Assembly: GCF_017876595.1 (NCBI RefSeq)
Contig: NZ_JAGIOG010000001.1
Span: 1,364,001-1,428,000, forward strand
Source: Aeromicrobium fastidiosum
GTDB taxonomy: Bacteria > Actinomycetota > Actinomycetes > Propionibacteriales > Nocardioidaceae
DNA: 64,000 nt
Direction of reading: 5' to 3'
Of the stretch, positions 25,725-34,339 are shown piece by piece (position 1 is the first letter of the stretch; each line of letters starts with the position of its first letter). The position numbers and the translations under genes were made by a program. The notes under the pieces were generated by a model. It saw only the letters and a list, made by a program, of their open reading frames with translations. It made no database searches and had not been told where the DNA came from.

Positions 25725-26534
25725 GTGGACTCCGGGTCGGACGCGGCGCGTGAGCTGGCGGTGCAGCACGCAGCCGAGAGGCTCCGGCACGCCGACTCGG
25801 TCCACCGACCGTGCGAGCCCGTCAGCGACCTGATCGGCGACGACCTGGCTGCGGCGTATGCCGTGCAGCGGCTCGTCACCGAGCTGCAGGTCATCGGCGG
25901 TGCCCACGTGTGGGGCCGCAAGATGCTCGACCTCACCGAGTCGCACGACGGCCCCGCGGCGGCCGCCGGCACCCTCGTCGACGCGATGCTCGTCCGCGAC
26001 GACGAGCTCGTGACGGGCCGTGACCTCGTGCAGCCGCGCGTCGCCACACGCCTGACCGTGCGACTCGTGCGGGACCTCGGTGCCGGTGCCGGAGCCCAGG
26101 CGGTGCGTGAGGCGATCGGTGCCGTCGGCGCCGCGCTCGAGATCGCCGACCTGAGGGTCGTCGCCGACCGGGCCACGGCGATGGACGTCGTCGCCGACAA
26201 CGCCGGTGCCGGGCTCGTGGTGCTCGGACCCGAGCGGTCGCCGCGGGACACGCCGGGTCCGTGGCGGGCTCGGTTGCTGCTCGACGGTCACCCTCTGATG
26301 CCGTCGTTCGAGACCGGCTGGGACAGGACGGTCGAACGCCTCGCCGCGCTCGCATCGGCCGTCGCGCAGCACGGCAGTCCCCTGCGGGCCGGCGAGGTCG
26401 TGCTGCTCGACGCGTTCGGCACGGCGACGCCGCTGGCCGGTGACGGCCGGTACGCTGCGGAGGTCGACGGCGACGTCATCGCCTCGATCAGGTTGGGTGC
26501 CCCCCGCCCGACCGCGTCCGAGGAGGCGTCGTGA
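25725..26534 (+). CDS. FAH-superfamily hydratase/decarboxylase-like protein with lost metal ligands, 269 aa
   Basis: Overall pattern resembles MhpD-type 2-oxopent-4-enoate hydratases (AAAYAVQRL, ALEIADLRV, DNAGAGLVVLG). The segment that normally reads PR-x-E-x-E, two Mg-binding glutamates, is PRVATRL at 104-110, so both are gone; one later Glu (LEIAD) remains. GTG 25725 is nine bases after the previous stop. It is placed exactly where a pathway hydratase would be, but metal-dependent catalysis looks impaired. It may use another mechanism or be a partner subunit. Confidence 0.75.
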   Translation: MDSGSDAARELAVQHAAERLRHADSVHRPCEPVSDLIGDDLAAAYAVQRLVTELQVIGGAHVWGRKMLDLTESHDGPAAAAGTLVDAMLVRDDELVTGRDLVQPRVATRLTVRLVRDLGAGAGAQAVREAIGAVGAALEIADLRVVADRATAMDVVADNAGAGLVVLGPERSPRDTPGPWRARLLLDGHPLMPSFETGWDRTVERLAALASAVAQHGSPLRAGEVVLLDAFGTATPLAGDGRYAAEVDGDVIASIRLGAPRPTASEEAS

Positions 26535-27844
26535 GCCGTGTGACGCCCCCCGACCCGGAGCACTCGGTCACCACGGTGCTCGAGCACGTCACGCGCGAGC
26601 TGCTGCTCGAGTCGGTGTGCGGCATGGTCGACATCGCGAGCCCGACCGGCGGTGAGCGTCCCCTCGCCACCTGGATCGCCGACACGCTCGCCGCGAACGG
26701 TGTGGACGCGGCCGTCCAGCCGGTCGACGCCTTCCAGGCCAGCGCGGCCGCGACGGTGCCGGGCGGCGACGGGCCCTCGCTGATGCTCTACGCCCCGATC
26801 GACACGTTCACGACGGGTGACGAGTCGCTCGACGTCCCCGCTGCGTCGGTGGCGTGGCGAGACGACCTGGCTGCGCACGCAGTCGTCGACGGCGACGTCG
26901 TCGAGGGCTTGGGTGCCGGCAATCCCAAGGGGCACGCCGCCGTCGTCATGGCGGTGCTGCAGGCCTTCCGTGCGTCCGGGATCGTTCCGCCCGGCGACGT
27001 CATCGGGGCCTTCGGCGCGGGCGGCATGCCGTCGTTCGCGGTGCCGGGCGTCGGCGACCCCGAGCGCGTCAACACCGGTCACGGCGTCGGTGCGGCGCTG
27101 CTGCTGGAGCGGGGATTCACGACCGACTACGCCGTCATCGCCAAGCCCGGCTGGCACGTGCTGCACGAGGAGGTCGGACTGGTCTGGATCGACGTCCTGG
27201 TGCCCGGCCTCCACACCTACGCCGGCAGCCGCCACCGCCTGCCCTACAGCAATGCCGTCGCGACGGCCGGACGAGTGGCGATCGCACTGGAGGAGTGGCT
27301 CGAGGGCTACGCCACACGGCACGAGCACGAGACGATGCAGCCCCACGGCATCGTGTCGTCCGTGCATGGCGGCTTCGACCGCCTTGCCGCGTCGACTCCC
27401 GCCCAGGTCAGGCTGCGGCTCGACCTGCGCCTCACGACCCGGCAGACGCCGTCGGGCGTGGTCCGCGAGGTGCGCGACGAGGTGCGACGACTGTCCGAGC
27501 AGCTGGGTGTCGAGCTGCAGGTGCGCCAGGTCGCGGCGATCCCCGCGACGCACACCCCGCCCGACTCGCCGGTCGTCCGCGCAGCCGTAGCGGCGTTCGA
27601 GACCGTCGCGGGACACCCGCACGAGATCACGATGGGCAACAGCGGAGCGACGGACGCCAACATCCTGCGGATGCGCGGCGTGCCCACGGCCCGCACGGGC
27701 ATGCCCAAGGTCGCCGCGACGCCCGACGGCCGCGAGATCGACTTCACGCGGGGCATGAACCTCGTCGACCTGAAGGCCATGCAGCAGCTCGCCGAGGTGC
27801 TCGTGCGCACCGTCATGCTCCTGCCCGGCGAGCTCGATGACTGA
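26531..27844 (+). CDS. M20-family peptidase-like protein lacking zinc ligands, 437 aa
   Basis: The length, the dimerisation-domain pattern and the order of motifs match the M20/ArgE family. The HxD motif is APID (88-91), the Asp of the GxxDxKG motif is Asn 131 (GAGNPKG), and the usual Glu-Glu before Gly-Gly reads FGAGG (161-165). Thus at least three metal-binding positions are replaced. GTG 26531 has AGGAGG upstream and overlaps the previous gene. A family member in a meta-cleavage operon could have been an amidase; whether this one still hydrolyses anything is doubtful. Confidence 0.78.
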   Translation: MSRVTPPDPEHSVTTVLEHVTRELLLESVCGMVDIASPTGGERPLATWIADTLAANGVDAAVQPVDAFQASAAATVPGGDGPSLMLYAPIDTFTTGDESLDVPAASVAWRDDLAAHAVVDGDVVEGLGAGNPKGHAAVVMAVLQAFRASGIVPPGDVIGAFGAGGMPSFAVPGVGDPERVNTGHGVGAALLLERGFTTDYAVIAKPGWHVLHEEVGLVWIDVLVPGLHTYAGSRHRLPYSNAVATAGRVAIALEEWLEGYATRHEHETMQPHGIVSSVHGGFDRLAASTPAQVRLRLDLRLTTRQTPSGVVREVRDEVRRLSEQLGVELQVRQVAAIPATHTPPDSPVVRAAVAAFETVAGHPHEITMGNSGATDANILRMRGVPTARTGMPKVAATPDGREIDFTRGMNLVDLKAMQQLAEVLVRTVMLLPGELDD

Positions 27845-28601
27845 CGACGAGGTCCGCGAGGGCGGTGCCAACAGCGTCCTCGGCAAGGCCCGACTGATCC
27901 TCGAGTCGTTCGAGCTCGACGACGACAGTCTCACGCTGACCGAGATCGTCGCTCGGACCGGCATCTCCAAGGCCACGGTCCACCGGCTCAACCAGGAGCT
28001 GCTGGAGTGGGGGATGCTCGAGCGTGTCGGTCTGGAGTACCGGCTCGGCATGCGTGCCTTCGAGCTGGGCAGTCGGGTGCCACGGTTCCGCGTGCTGCGC
28101 GACGCCGTGCGGCCGTACATGGAGAGCCTGCACCACCAGACCCGCGAGGCCGTGCACCTCGCGGTGCTCGACGGCCTCGAGGTGCTCTACCTCGAGAAGG
28201 TCGCGGGTGCTCCGCAGTCGGCCCGTCCGTCGCGCATCGCGGGCCGTCTGCCGCTGCACTCCACCGCGAGCGGCAAGGTGCTGATGGCCTTCGGCCAGGC
28301 GGCACTCGTCGAGGAGGTCCTGGGCACCGCGCCGCTGCAGCGCGTGACGCCGACGACGATCGTGATGCCCGGGGTGCTGCTCGACCAGCTGCGACGGGTT
28401 CGCGCCGACGGCCATGCGACCGAGATCGAGGAGACCACGGCGGGCTACTGCTCGGTCGCGGTGCCGATCTTCGGAGCGAGCGGCATGCTGCTGGCGTCGT
28501 TGTCGCTGACGACGCCGGTCGTCCGCGCCGACGTGTCGCGCCACGCAGCTGTGCTGCGCTCGGTGAGCCAGAAGGTCGCCTCGGGACACGCCATCAACTG
28601 A
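27837..28601 (+). CDS. IclR-family transcriptional regulator, copy 4, 254 aa
   Basis: Closely similar to copy 1 (6677) from ANSVLGKARLILE through the effector domain (GMRAFELGSRV, LEKVAG, RPSRIAGRLPLHSTASGK, EIEETTAGYCSVAVP). The recognition helix reads SKATVHRL against PKASVHRL in copy 1. ATG 27837 overlaps the M20-like gene, so it is made with the meta-cleavage operon and has no promoter of its own nearby. Likely a regulator of this operon through sites 8 and 9. Confidence 0.9.
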   Translation: MTDDEVREGGANSVLGKARLILESFELDDDSLTLTEIVARTGISKATVHRLNQELLEWGMLERVGLEYRLGMRAFELGSRVPRFRVLRDAVRPYMESLHHQTREAVHLAVLDGLEVLYLEKVAGAPQSARPSRIAGRLPLHSTASGKVLMAFGQAALVEEVLGTAPLQRVTPTTIVMPGVLLDQLRRVRADGHATEIEETTAGYCSVAVPIFGASGMLLASLSLTTPVVRADVSRHAAVLRSVSQKVASGHAIN

Positions 28602-28635
28602 CGGTCCCGGACGTCGAGAGAGCCGGGATGAGGGC

Positions 28636-29415
28636 TCAGCGTCCCTCGAACTCCGCCCGGCGCTTGTCGAGGAAGGCCTGGATGCCCTCGGCGGCGTCGG
28701 CGAGCTCGAGGTTGCGCATGACGTGTGCCTCCTCGACGGCCATCGCCTCGTCGATCGGCAGTCCCCAGCCCTCGTCGATGACGGCCTTGACCAGGCCGAT
28801 CGTGGCCGTCGGGCGGGACGCGAGACGGTGCGCCTCGCGGGTCACGACGTCGTCGAAGTCGTCACCGGCGACGAGGTCGACGAGCCCCTCGGCGAGGGCC
28901 TCGTCCGCCGTGAGCCGGGTGGCGTCCATGATGAGCCGCTTGGCGCGGTGCGGTCCGATGAGCCGGGGGAGGCGCTGGGAGCCGCCGGCCCCCGGGAAGA
29001 TGCCGAGGTCGGTCTCGGGAAAGCCGAACGTGGCCCGAGCGTGCAGGATGCGCAGGTCGCAGGCGAGCGCGAGCTCCGCGCCGCCGCCCAGCGCGTGCCC
29101 GTTGAGAGCCGCGACGACGGGCTTCGGAGAACGCTCGAGCAGACGCTGCACGTCGACCCAGCGACGCATCGCCCGGTAGGTGCCCGGGTCGAGGCGGCGC
29201 ATGACCGTGAGGTTGGCACCGCCGACGAAGATGCTGTCCTTGCCGCGCACCACGACGCAGCGCACCGCGGGGTCGTCCAGCACGCTCGGCAGGTGCTCGA
29301 GCATCGACTCGATCAGCTCGGGGTCGACGATGTTGACGCGGCCGTGGTCGATCACGACGGTCGCGACGGGACCGTCGTGATCGATCCGGAAGCCGGTGGG
29401 CGAGGACGTCGTCAT
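28636..29415 (-). CDS. Enoyl-CoA hydratase/isomerase family protein, 259 aa
   Basis: Crotonase fold with the oxyanion-hole region GHALGGGAELALACD and the catalytic pair: Glu in GGGAE and Glu in FPETDLGIFPGAGG, both needed for hydration. Hydrates or isomerises an enoyl-CoA. ATG 29415 overlaps the stop of the CoA transferase, so ligase, transferase and hydratase form one operon on the minus strand. It is convergent with IclR copy 4. Confidence 0.92.
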   Translation of the reverse strand: MTTSSPTGFRIDHDGPVATVVIDHGRVNIVDPELIESMLEHLPSVLDDPAVRCVVVRGKDSIFVGGANLTVMRRLDPGTYRAMRRWVDVQRLLERSPKPVVAALNGHALGGGAELALACDLRILHARATFGFPETDLGIFPGAGGSQRLPRLIGPHRAKRLIMDATRLTADEALAEGLVDLVAGDDFDDVVTREAHRLASRPTATIGLVKAVIDEGWGLPIDEAMAVEEAHVMRNLELADAAEGIQAFLDKRRAEFEGR

Positions 29416-31679
29416 GAGAGTGCTCCCAGGTCGTGCAGATCGGTGAGCTCGGCCGGTGTCAGCCCGAGCAGCTCGGTGAGGATGGCGTCGGTGTGCTGGC
29501 CGAGCAGGGGTGCCGGCTCCCACAGCCCGCCGGGCGTTGCCGAGAGCCGCGCCACCAGGCCCTCGTGCACCACGGAGCCGGCGAGCGGGTGCTCCAGCAG
29601 CTGGTAGAAGCCACGAGCGGCCAGCTGGGGGTCGTGCTCGACGAGGTCGCGGCCGTCGCGCACGGGGTGGGCGGGCACGCCGAACGACTGGAGTCGCTCG
29701 GCCAGCGCATCGGCGTCGTCGCCGGCCGCGTGCCGCTCGAGGTCGTCGAGGGGGTCGGCCTCCTCCGCGGCCACGCCGAGCTCGTCCAGTGCCGCCCGCA
29801 GGACGTCGGGATGCGCGGCCCCGACCGCGAGCCACCGGTCGTCGCCGGCCGTGCGCACGATCCTGGGTGCCGCGGACGACGGTGCCTCAACGGGCAGCTG
29901 GCTCTGCAGCAGCGCCGACCCGAGGTGCGATGCCATGGCCTCGAGCTGTGACAGGTCGACGTGACCGCCCTCTCCGCGGTGGAGCAGGTCGAGGGTCGCG
30001 ACCACGGCCGAGTTGGCGGCCACCATGTCGCCGAGCCCGAACGTCAGCCCCTGCGGTGCACGATCGTCGCGTCCCGTCTCGGCGGTGAGGCCCGACATCG
30101 CGGCCAGCGTGTCGGCGAACGTCACGGCGTCGCGCCACGGGCCGTCCTGCCCCGTGCCCGCCATCGACACGAGGACGACGTCGGGGTTGAGCTCGCGCAG
30201 CCTCGGATAGTCGAGTCCCCACGTGGACAGCACGCCGGGACTGAAGTTCTCGACCACGACGTCGACGTGCGGAACGAGTCGGCGCAGCAGGTCCTGCCCC
30301 TCGTCGGTACGGAGGTTGAGGGCCAGGCTGCGCTTGTTGCGGTTGAAGTTGAGGAAGTAGCCGCCGTCCTCGAAGCCGGCCTCGGGGCGCAGCCGCATGC
30401 CGGGGGAGAAGCGGGTCGGGTCCTTGCGGTGGAACGACTCGACCTTGACGATCTCGGCACCGTGCTCGGCGAGGGTCTTGGTGACGTACGGGCCGGCGAG
30501 CACCCAGGTCAGGTCGAGCACGCGGACGCCGTCGAGCGAGGCGCCGAGCTCGACCGAGGGACGCCGTCGGGTCGGTGCGACGGGGCTCGGGGTCGTCCCG
30601 GTCCAGACGTCGTCCACGGCGGCAGGCCGAGGCGGTGAGAGCCGCAGCGGTCGGGGTGCGGACGAGGGCTCCCAGCCGAGTCCCACGTCGCGCAGACCCT
30701 CAGGCCCTTCGATGTCGACGAAGAACTGCCGTGCCACGAGCTGAGGGTTGGCGAGCAGGGCGGCGCCCGACGCCACCTCGGCCCACGGCAGGGCGCGGCG
30801 CCGAGCCTCCTCGGCGAACGGGGCGGCAGGCCTGCGGGCCACGAAGCGCGCCACCACCTCGTCGACGTGGGGACGTCCGGCCCACCGGACGTCGACGTCC
30901 TGCCACGTCTCGTCGGCGAGGTCCTCGGCCTCTCCCTCCTCGACCATCCACGCCAGCAGGTCGTTCCACATGCGGGGGCTGCCGGAGTATCCGCCGGCGA
31001 GGTAGCCGTCGGCGGCGCGGAACACGCGGTGCGCGACGTGGCCGTACACGCCCGACGAGCGTCCGGGAACGGATCGTCCGTGGATCCAGGCGATGGCTCC
31101 GGTCTCGAGGGTCGCGGCGACGGCCTCCTGGGCCGACACGTCGACGAGCTGTCCGGCACCGGTGCGATCACGAGCGTTGAGAGCCAGCAGTGCGCCGATG
31201 GCCCCGTGCGTGCCGGCGAGCTGGACACCCTGCTCGCGTGGAGGCGGCTCGGGCGCCCGGCCGGGATCGCCACCGAGCCAGGCCATGCCGCCCGCTGCCG
31301 TGAGCACGGTGTCGTCCGCGAGCCACTCGCGGCGCGGACCGGTCAGCCCGAACGGCGTGATGACGACGTGTGCGACGTGCTCCCACGCCGCCGGGTCTGC
31401 CTCGCGCAGCGCGAGGGTGCGCAGGTCGCGGCGGGCACCCGACTCGAGGACGACGTCGGCGCGGGCGAGGAGCGACGAGACGACTGCGTCGAGGTGTTCG
31501 GTGTCGCTCGCGACCACGCAGCGCTTGCCGGCGTGCCAGTGCAGGGCCTCGGCCCCGTCGGTCCGCTCGCCGTCGATCGTCACTCGCACGACGTCCGAGC
31601 CGAGCCCGGCGAGCAGTCGGGCGGCCTGGTGGCCGAGCGGGTCGGTGAGGTCGAGGACGCGCAGTGGTGGGGTCGTCAC
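29412..31679 (-). CDS. Fused tandem class III CoA transferase (CaiB/BaiF), 755 aa
   Basis: Two CaiB/BaiF domains in one chain, roughly 1-350 and 375-755; single-domain members are about 400 aa. The second half has LDLTWVLAGPYVTKTLAEHGAE and the catalytic Asp 551 in GLGDMVAAN. The first half has LAGTHGAIG where that Asp is expected (about 156-160), so it looks inactive. Such enzymes are obligate dimers; a fusion of an inactive and an active half gives a built-in heterodimer. GTG 31679 has AGGAGA upstream. It probably moves CoA from a donor thioester to the pathway acid. Confidence 0.9.
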   Translation of the reverse strand: MTTPPLRVLDLTDPLGHQAARLLAGLGSDVVRVTIDGERTDGAEALHWHAGKRCVVASDTEHLDAVVSSLLARADVVLESGARRDLRTLALREADPAAWEHVAHVVITPFGLTGPRREWLADDTVLTAAGGMAWLGGDPGRAPEPPPREQGVQLAGTHGAIGALLALNARDRTGAGQLVDVSAQEAVAATLETGAIAWIHGRSVPGRSSGVYGHVAHRVFRAADGYLAGGYSGSPRMWNDLLAWMVEEGEAEDLADETWQDVDVRWAGRPHVDEVVARFVARRPAAPFAEEARRRALPWAEVASGAALLANPQLVARQFFVDIEGPEGLRDVGLGWEPSSAPRPLRLSPPRPAAVDDVWTGTTPSPVAPTRRRPSVELGASLDGVRVLDLTWVLAGPYVTKTLAEHGAEIVKVESFHRKDPTRFSPGMRLRPEAGFEDGGYFLNFNRNKRSLALNLRTDEGQDLLRRLVPHVDVVVENFSPGVLSTWGLDYPRLRELNPDVVLVSMAGTGQDGPWRDAVTFADTLAAMSGLTAETGRDDRAPQGLTFGLGDMVAANSAVVATLDLLHRGEGGHVDLSQLEAMASHLGSALLQSQLPVEAPSSAAPRIVRTAGDDRWLAVGAAHPDVLRAALDELGVAAEEADPLDDLERHAAGDDADALAERLQSFGVPAHPVRDGRDLVEHDPQLAARGFYQLLEHPLAGSVVHEGLVARLSATPGGLWEPAPLLGQHTDAILTELLGLTPAELTDLHDLGALS

Positions 31680-31688
31680 AGGGGTCTC

Positions 31689-33227
31689 CTAGGGGGTCGG
31701 GGCATCGGCGTCCCACGCCGACGGCGGAAGGCCGCGGTCGCGCAGCGTCCGGTGGACGATCTTGTGGCTGCCCGTGCGGGGCAGGGAGGTCTCGACGCTC
31801 ACGAAGCGCGGGACCGAGTGGCGGGGAAGGCGGGTGGCGCAGTGCCGGCGCAGCTCGGCAGGGTCGAGATCGACACCCGGCCGGGTCACGACGACGAGCA
31901 GCACCTCGTCGTCGGTCAGCTCGGACGGGACGCCCACGGCGGCCGCCTCCTCGACATCGGCGTACGACAGCGCCGCCTGGGCGACGCGCTCGGCGTCGAT
32001 CGTCACGCCGCGTCGGCGGATGACGTCGGCGGCGCGGCCCTCGTGGCTGATCCAGCCGTCGTCGAGCCTTCCGCGGTCGCCGGTGACGAACCAGCCGTCA
32101 CGCCAGGCGGCAGCCGTGGCCGCGGCGTCGCCGACGTACTCCGTGAACGTGAGACCGGGGCGGCGGGGGCGCACGTGGACGGTGCCGATGCTGCCGTCGG
32201 GCACGGGCACGCCGTGCTCGTCGACGACGCGCACGTCGTACTCGGGCACCACGGTGCCGGCCCACCCGGGACGCGCCTCGCGGCCCGTCGTCGCGACGTC
32301 GCCGAGCTCGGTGCAGGCGTAGGCCTGGCGCAGCTCGACCCCGAACCGTTCACTCACCTGCTGGTGGAGCCAGTCGGGTGCCGGGCCGCCGTAGGCCTGG
32401 CGCACCCGGTGGGCGTGGTCGTCGGGGGAGGCCGGCTGCCGCAGCAGCATCGCGCACAGGGCCCCCATGAAGTTGAAGGCCGTGACCTGCTCGTCGGCCG
32501 CCGTCGTCCAGAAGCGTGAGGCCGAGAACGGCCCGACGACGACCCGTGCTCCGGAGAGCACGGCGGGCAGGAAGGCGGCGTGCCGGACGTTGATGTGCTG
32601 CCACGGGAACACGTTGAACAGGACGTCGTGGGAGTCGTAGTCCATCGCGCGCCGTACTCGTTCGGCCTGACCCAGCCCCGAGCTGTTCGGCAGCAGCGCG
32701 CCCTTGGGGCGGCCACCCGTGCCCGATGTCACCATGACCGCAGACGGCGCGTCGAGCTCGGCGCGGTGCCCCGGTGTCGGACGTGATGGCAGCTCCTCGA
32801 GAGACGGGATGCCGGCGCGGCGACCCTCCACGGTCGTGACGGGGTGGGTCGTGTGCTGGCCGAGGGTGGCGAGGTGCGGCTCGGCGTCGAGCCGGTCAGG
32901 TGAGGCGACGGTCGTCACGCACCGCGTCGCGTGCGCCAGTGCGCCGGCCAGGAGCGGGTCGAGCCCGTCCGGCACCGGCAGCTCGACCGCGCCCAGCCAC
33001 GAGATCGCCGTGGTCAGCGCGGCCGCCTCGGGCCCTGCCGGCACGGCCGTGGCCACGGTGTCACCGGGCCCGACGAGGGCTGCGAGTCGTCCGGCCGTCG
33101 CGAGCGCCCGGTCGAGCAGCGCGCCGGCGCTGACCGCCGGCCCCCCGAAGCGGCGGATCAGCTCGCCGTCGGGGTCGCGACGCGCGCGAAGCTCGACCGC
33201 CTCGGCGAACGACCGCGGAGGCGTCAC
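31689..33227 (-). CDS. AMP-dependent acyl-CoA synthetase/ligase, 512 aa
   Basis: Adenylate-forming enzyme: MVTSGTGGRPKGALL phosphate-binding loop, YACTELGD, TGDRGRLDDG hinge and a lysine near the C-terminus (GSHKIVHR). Activates a carboxylic acid to the acyl-CoA. The start is uncertain: no ATG is in frame near the N-terminus; GTG 33227 (reading TPPRSFAEAVEL) overlaps the stop of a 22-codon ORF that has a good ribosome site, suggesting coupled initiation. It is the first enzyme gene of the CoA operon, with operator site 10 about 200 bp upstream. Confidence 0.88.
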   Translation of the reverse strand: MTPPRSFAEAVELRARRDPDGELIRRFGGPAVSAGALLDRALATAGRLAALVGPGDTVATAVPAGPEAAALTTAISWLGAVELPVPDGLDPLLAGALAHATRCVTTVASPDRLDAEPHLATLGQHTTHPVTTVEGRRAGIPSLEELPSRPTPGHRAELDAPSAVMVTSGTGGRPKGALLPNSSGLGQAERVRRAMDYDSHDVLFNVFPWQHINVRHAAFLPAVLSGARVVVGPFSASRFWTTAADEQVTAFNFMGALCAMLLRQPASPDDHAHRVRQAYGGPAPDWLHQQVSERFGVELRQAYACTELGDVATTGREARPGWAGTVVPEYDVRVVDEHGVPVPDGSIGTVHVRPRRPGLTFTEYVGDAAATAAAWRDGWFVTGDRGRLDDGWISHEGRAADVIRRRGVTIDAERVAQAALSYADVEEAAAVGVPSELTDDEVLLVVVTRPGVDLDPAELRRHCATRLPRHSVPRFVSVETSLPRTGSHKIVHRTLRDRGLPPSAWDADAPTP

Positions 33228-33292
33228 GCCGACCGGGTCGGCTTCTGCGCGAGGGCGTCGATCGCGATGTCGACCTGCGTGCGTGTGCTCAT
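33224..33292 (-). CDS. Possible 22-aa leader peptide before the AMP ligase
   Basis: A 22-codon ORF with ATG 33292 preceded by GAGGT at good spacing. Its TGA overlaps the proposed GTG start of the ligase (GTGA). It may be a leader that couples translation to the ligase, or the true N-terminus separated by a sequencing frameshift. The peptide has no recognisable motif. Confidence 0.35.
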   Translation of the reverse strand: MSTRTQVDIAIDALAQKPTRSA

Positions 33293-33419
33293 GCTGACCT
33301 CGCTGGATGGACCTCGGGATCGCCCCGTCGGATGGTGGTGGCACGTCGGCGAGCACAGCCCGTCACCCGACGCGGACCTCGCAACTCTCACAGAGCACAG
33401 GCCGCCGGCGGTCGATCCT

Positions 33420-33436
33420 GGTCCGGTCAGCGATAC
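33420..33436. promoter_or_regulatory. IclR-type operator candidate (site 10)
   Basis: GGTCCGGTCAGCGATAC overlaps the 3' end of iclR copy 3 and lies about 130 bp upstream of the leader ORF of the CoA operon. It resembles site 12 closely. Confidence 0.4.
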
Positions 33437-34269
33437 AGCGTCAGTGCTGGCCTCCGCTGACCGTCGTCGCTGCGCATCGCGAGCTTGGTGTGCTGACGCG
33501 TGATCCCCGCCGAGGCCATGCGCAGGGTGCGGACCAGAGGCTCGTCGCCCGAGTGCGAGACGGGCACGGTCAGCGACAGGGCGGCGATCACGGTGTGGCC
33601 GCTGTCGTAGATGGGGACGGCGAAGCTCTTGAAGCCGATCATCGCCTCCTCGTGCTCGGTGGCCAGCTCGTGCTCGCGGATGACGTCGAGCTCGCGACGC
33701 AGGCTCGCGTGGTCGAGCTGGCTGTGCGCCGTCAGCTGCTGCAGGCGCTCCGCCACGACGGCGTCGAGCAGGTCGCCGTGGTGCGGCGACATCGCCAGCA
33801 GCAGCTTGCCCGATGCCGTGCAGGTCAGCGGCAGCCTGCCGCCCACCTTCGACAGCGAGTGGACGCTTCTGGTGCCGCCGAGCTTCTCCAGGTAGTAGGT
33901 GCCCGTGCCCTCGAGCACGGCGAGATGGGCGGTGCCGCGCGTCATCGCGACGAGGTCGACGAGCACGGGGCGTCCCACGGTGCGCAGCAGCGACGCGGTG
34001 CCGACCCGCTGGCTGAGCGCGAACACGCTGAACCCGATGCGGTAGCCGTTGTCGACCCGCTCGAGCATCCCCAGGGCCACCAGCTCCTGCGCGAGGCGGT
34101 AGACCGACGGCTTGGGAACGCCGCTGCGCTGGCTCAGGTCGACGAGCCGGAGCGTGTCGTGCTCGTCGTCGAACGCCGACAGGATCGAGAACGCTTTGCC
34201 GAGCACGGAGTTCGGGATCGAGGTGTGCTCGCTCTCGTCGGTGCTGATGTCATGTGCCAAGACGCTCAT
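33427..34269 (-). CDS. IclR-family transcriptional regulator, copy 3, 280 aa
   Basis: Winged helix with recognition helix PKPSVYRL after IPNSVLGKAFSIL, then the effector domain (YRIGFSVFALSQRVG, YYLEKLGG, KVGGRLPLTCTASGKLLLA, EHEEAMIGFKSFAVPI). ATG 34269 has GGGAG upstream. It is divergent from an aldehyde dehydrogenase, with a 22-bp perfect palindrome and two 17-bp sites between them, and transcribes toward the CoA operon. It therefore probably regulates both sides and itself. Confidence 0.9.
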   Translation of the reverse strand: MSVLAHDISTDESEHTSIPNSVLGKAFSILSAFDDEHDTLRLVDLSQRSGVPKPSVYRLAQELVALGMLERVDNGYRIGFSVFALSQRVGTASLLRTVGRPVLVDLVAMTRGTAHLAVLEGTGTYYLEKLGGTRSVHSLSKVGGRLPLTCTASGKLLLAMSPHHGDLLDAVVAERLQQLTAHSQLDHASLRRELDVIREHELATEHEEAMIGFKSFAVPIYDSGHTVIAALSLTVPVSHSGDEPLVRTLRMASAGITRQHTKLAMRSDDGQRRPALTLYR

Positions 34270-34317
34270 GTGACTCCCGGTGGATGGCTCGGATGGATCA
34301 TTGTGGCCCCTGTCACA

Positions 34318-34339
34318 CGATTATCCAACTGGATAATCG
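34318..34339. promoter_or_regulatory. Perfect 22-bp palindrome, second operator type
   Basis: Arms CGATTATCCA and TGGATAATCG around a 2-bp centre, AT-rich inside a GC-rich genome, 49 bp upstream of iclR copy 3. It differs in sequence from the 17-bp motif and abuts site 11, sharing one base. Probably the binding site of IclR copy 3 itself or of another regulator. Confidence 0.65.

Noticed and set aside
25725..27844. Pseudogenes
   Set aside because: Both frames are full length, overlapping their neighbours with good ribosome sites and normal codon use, so loss of ligands is reported as altered function instead.
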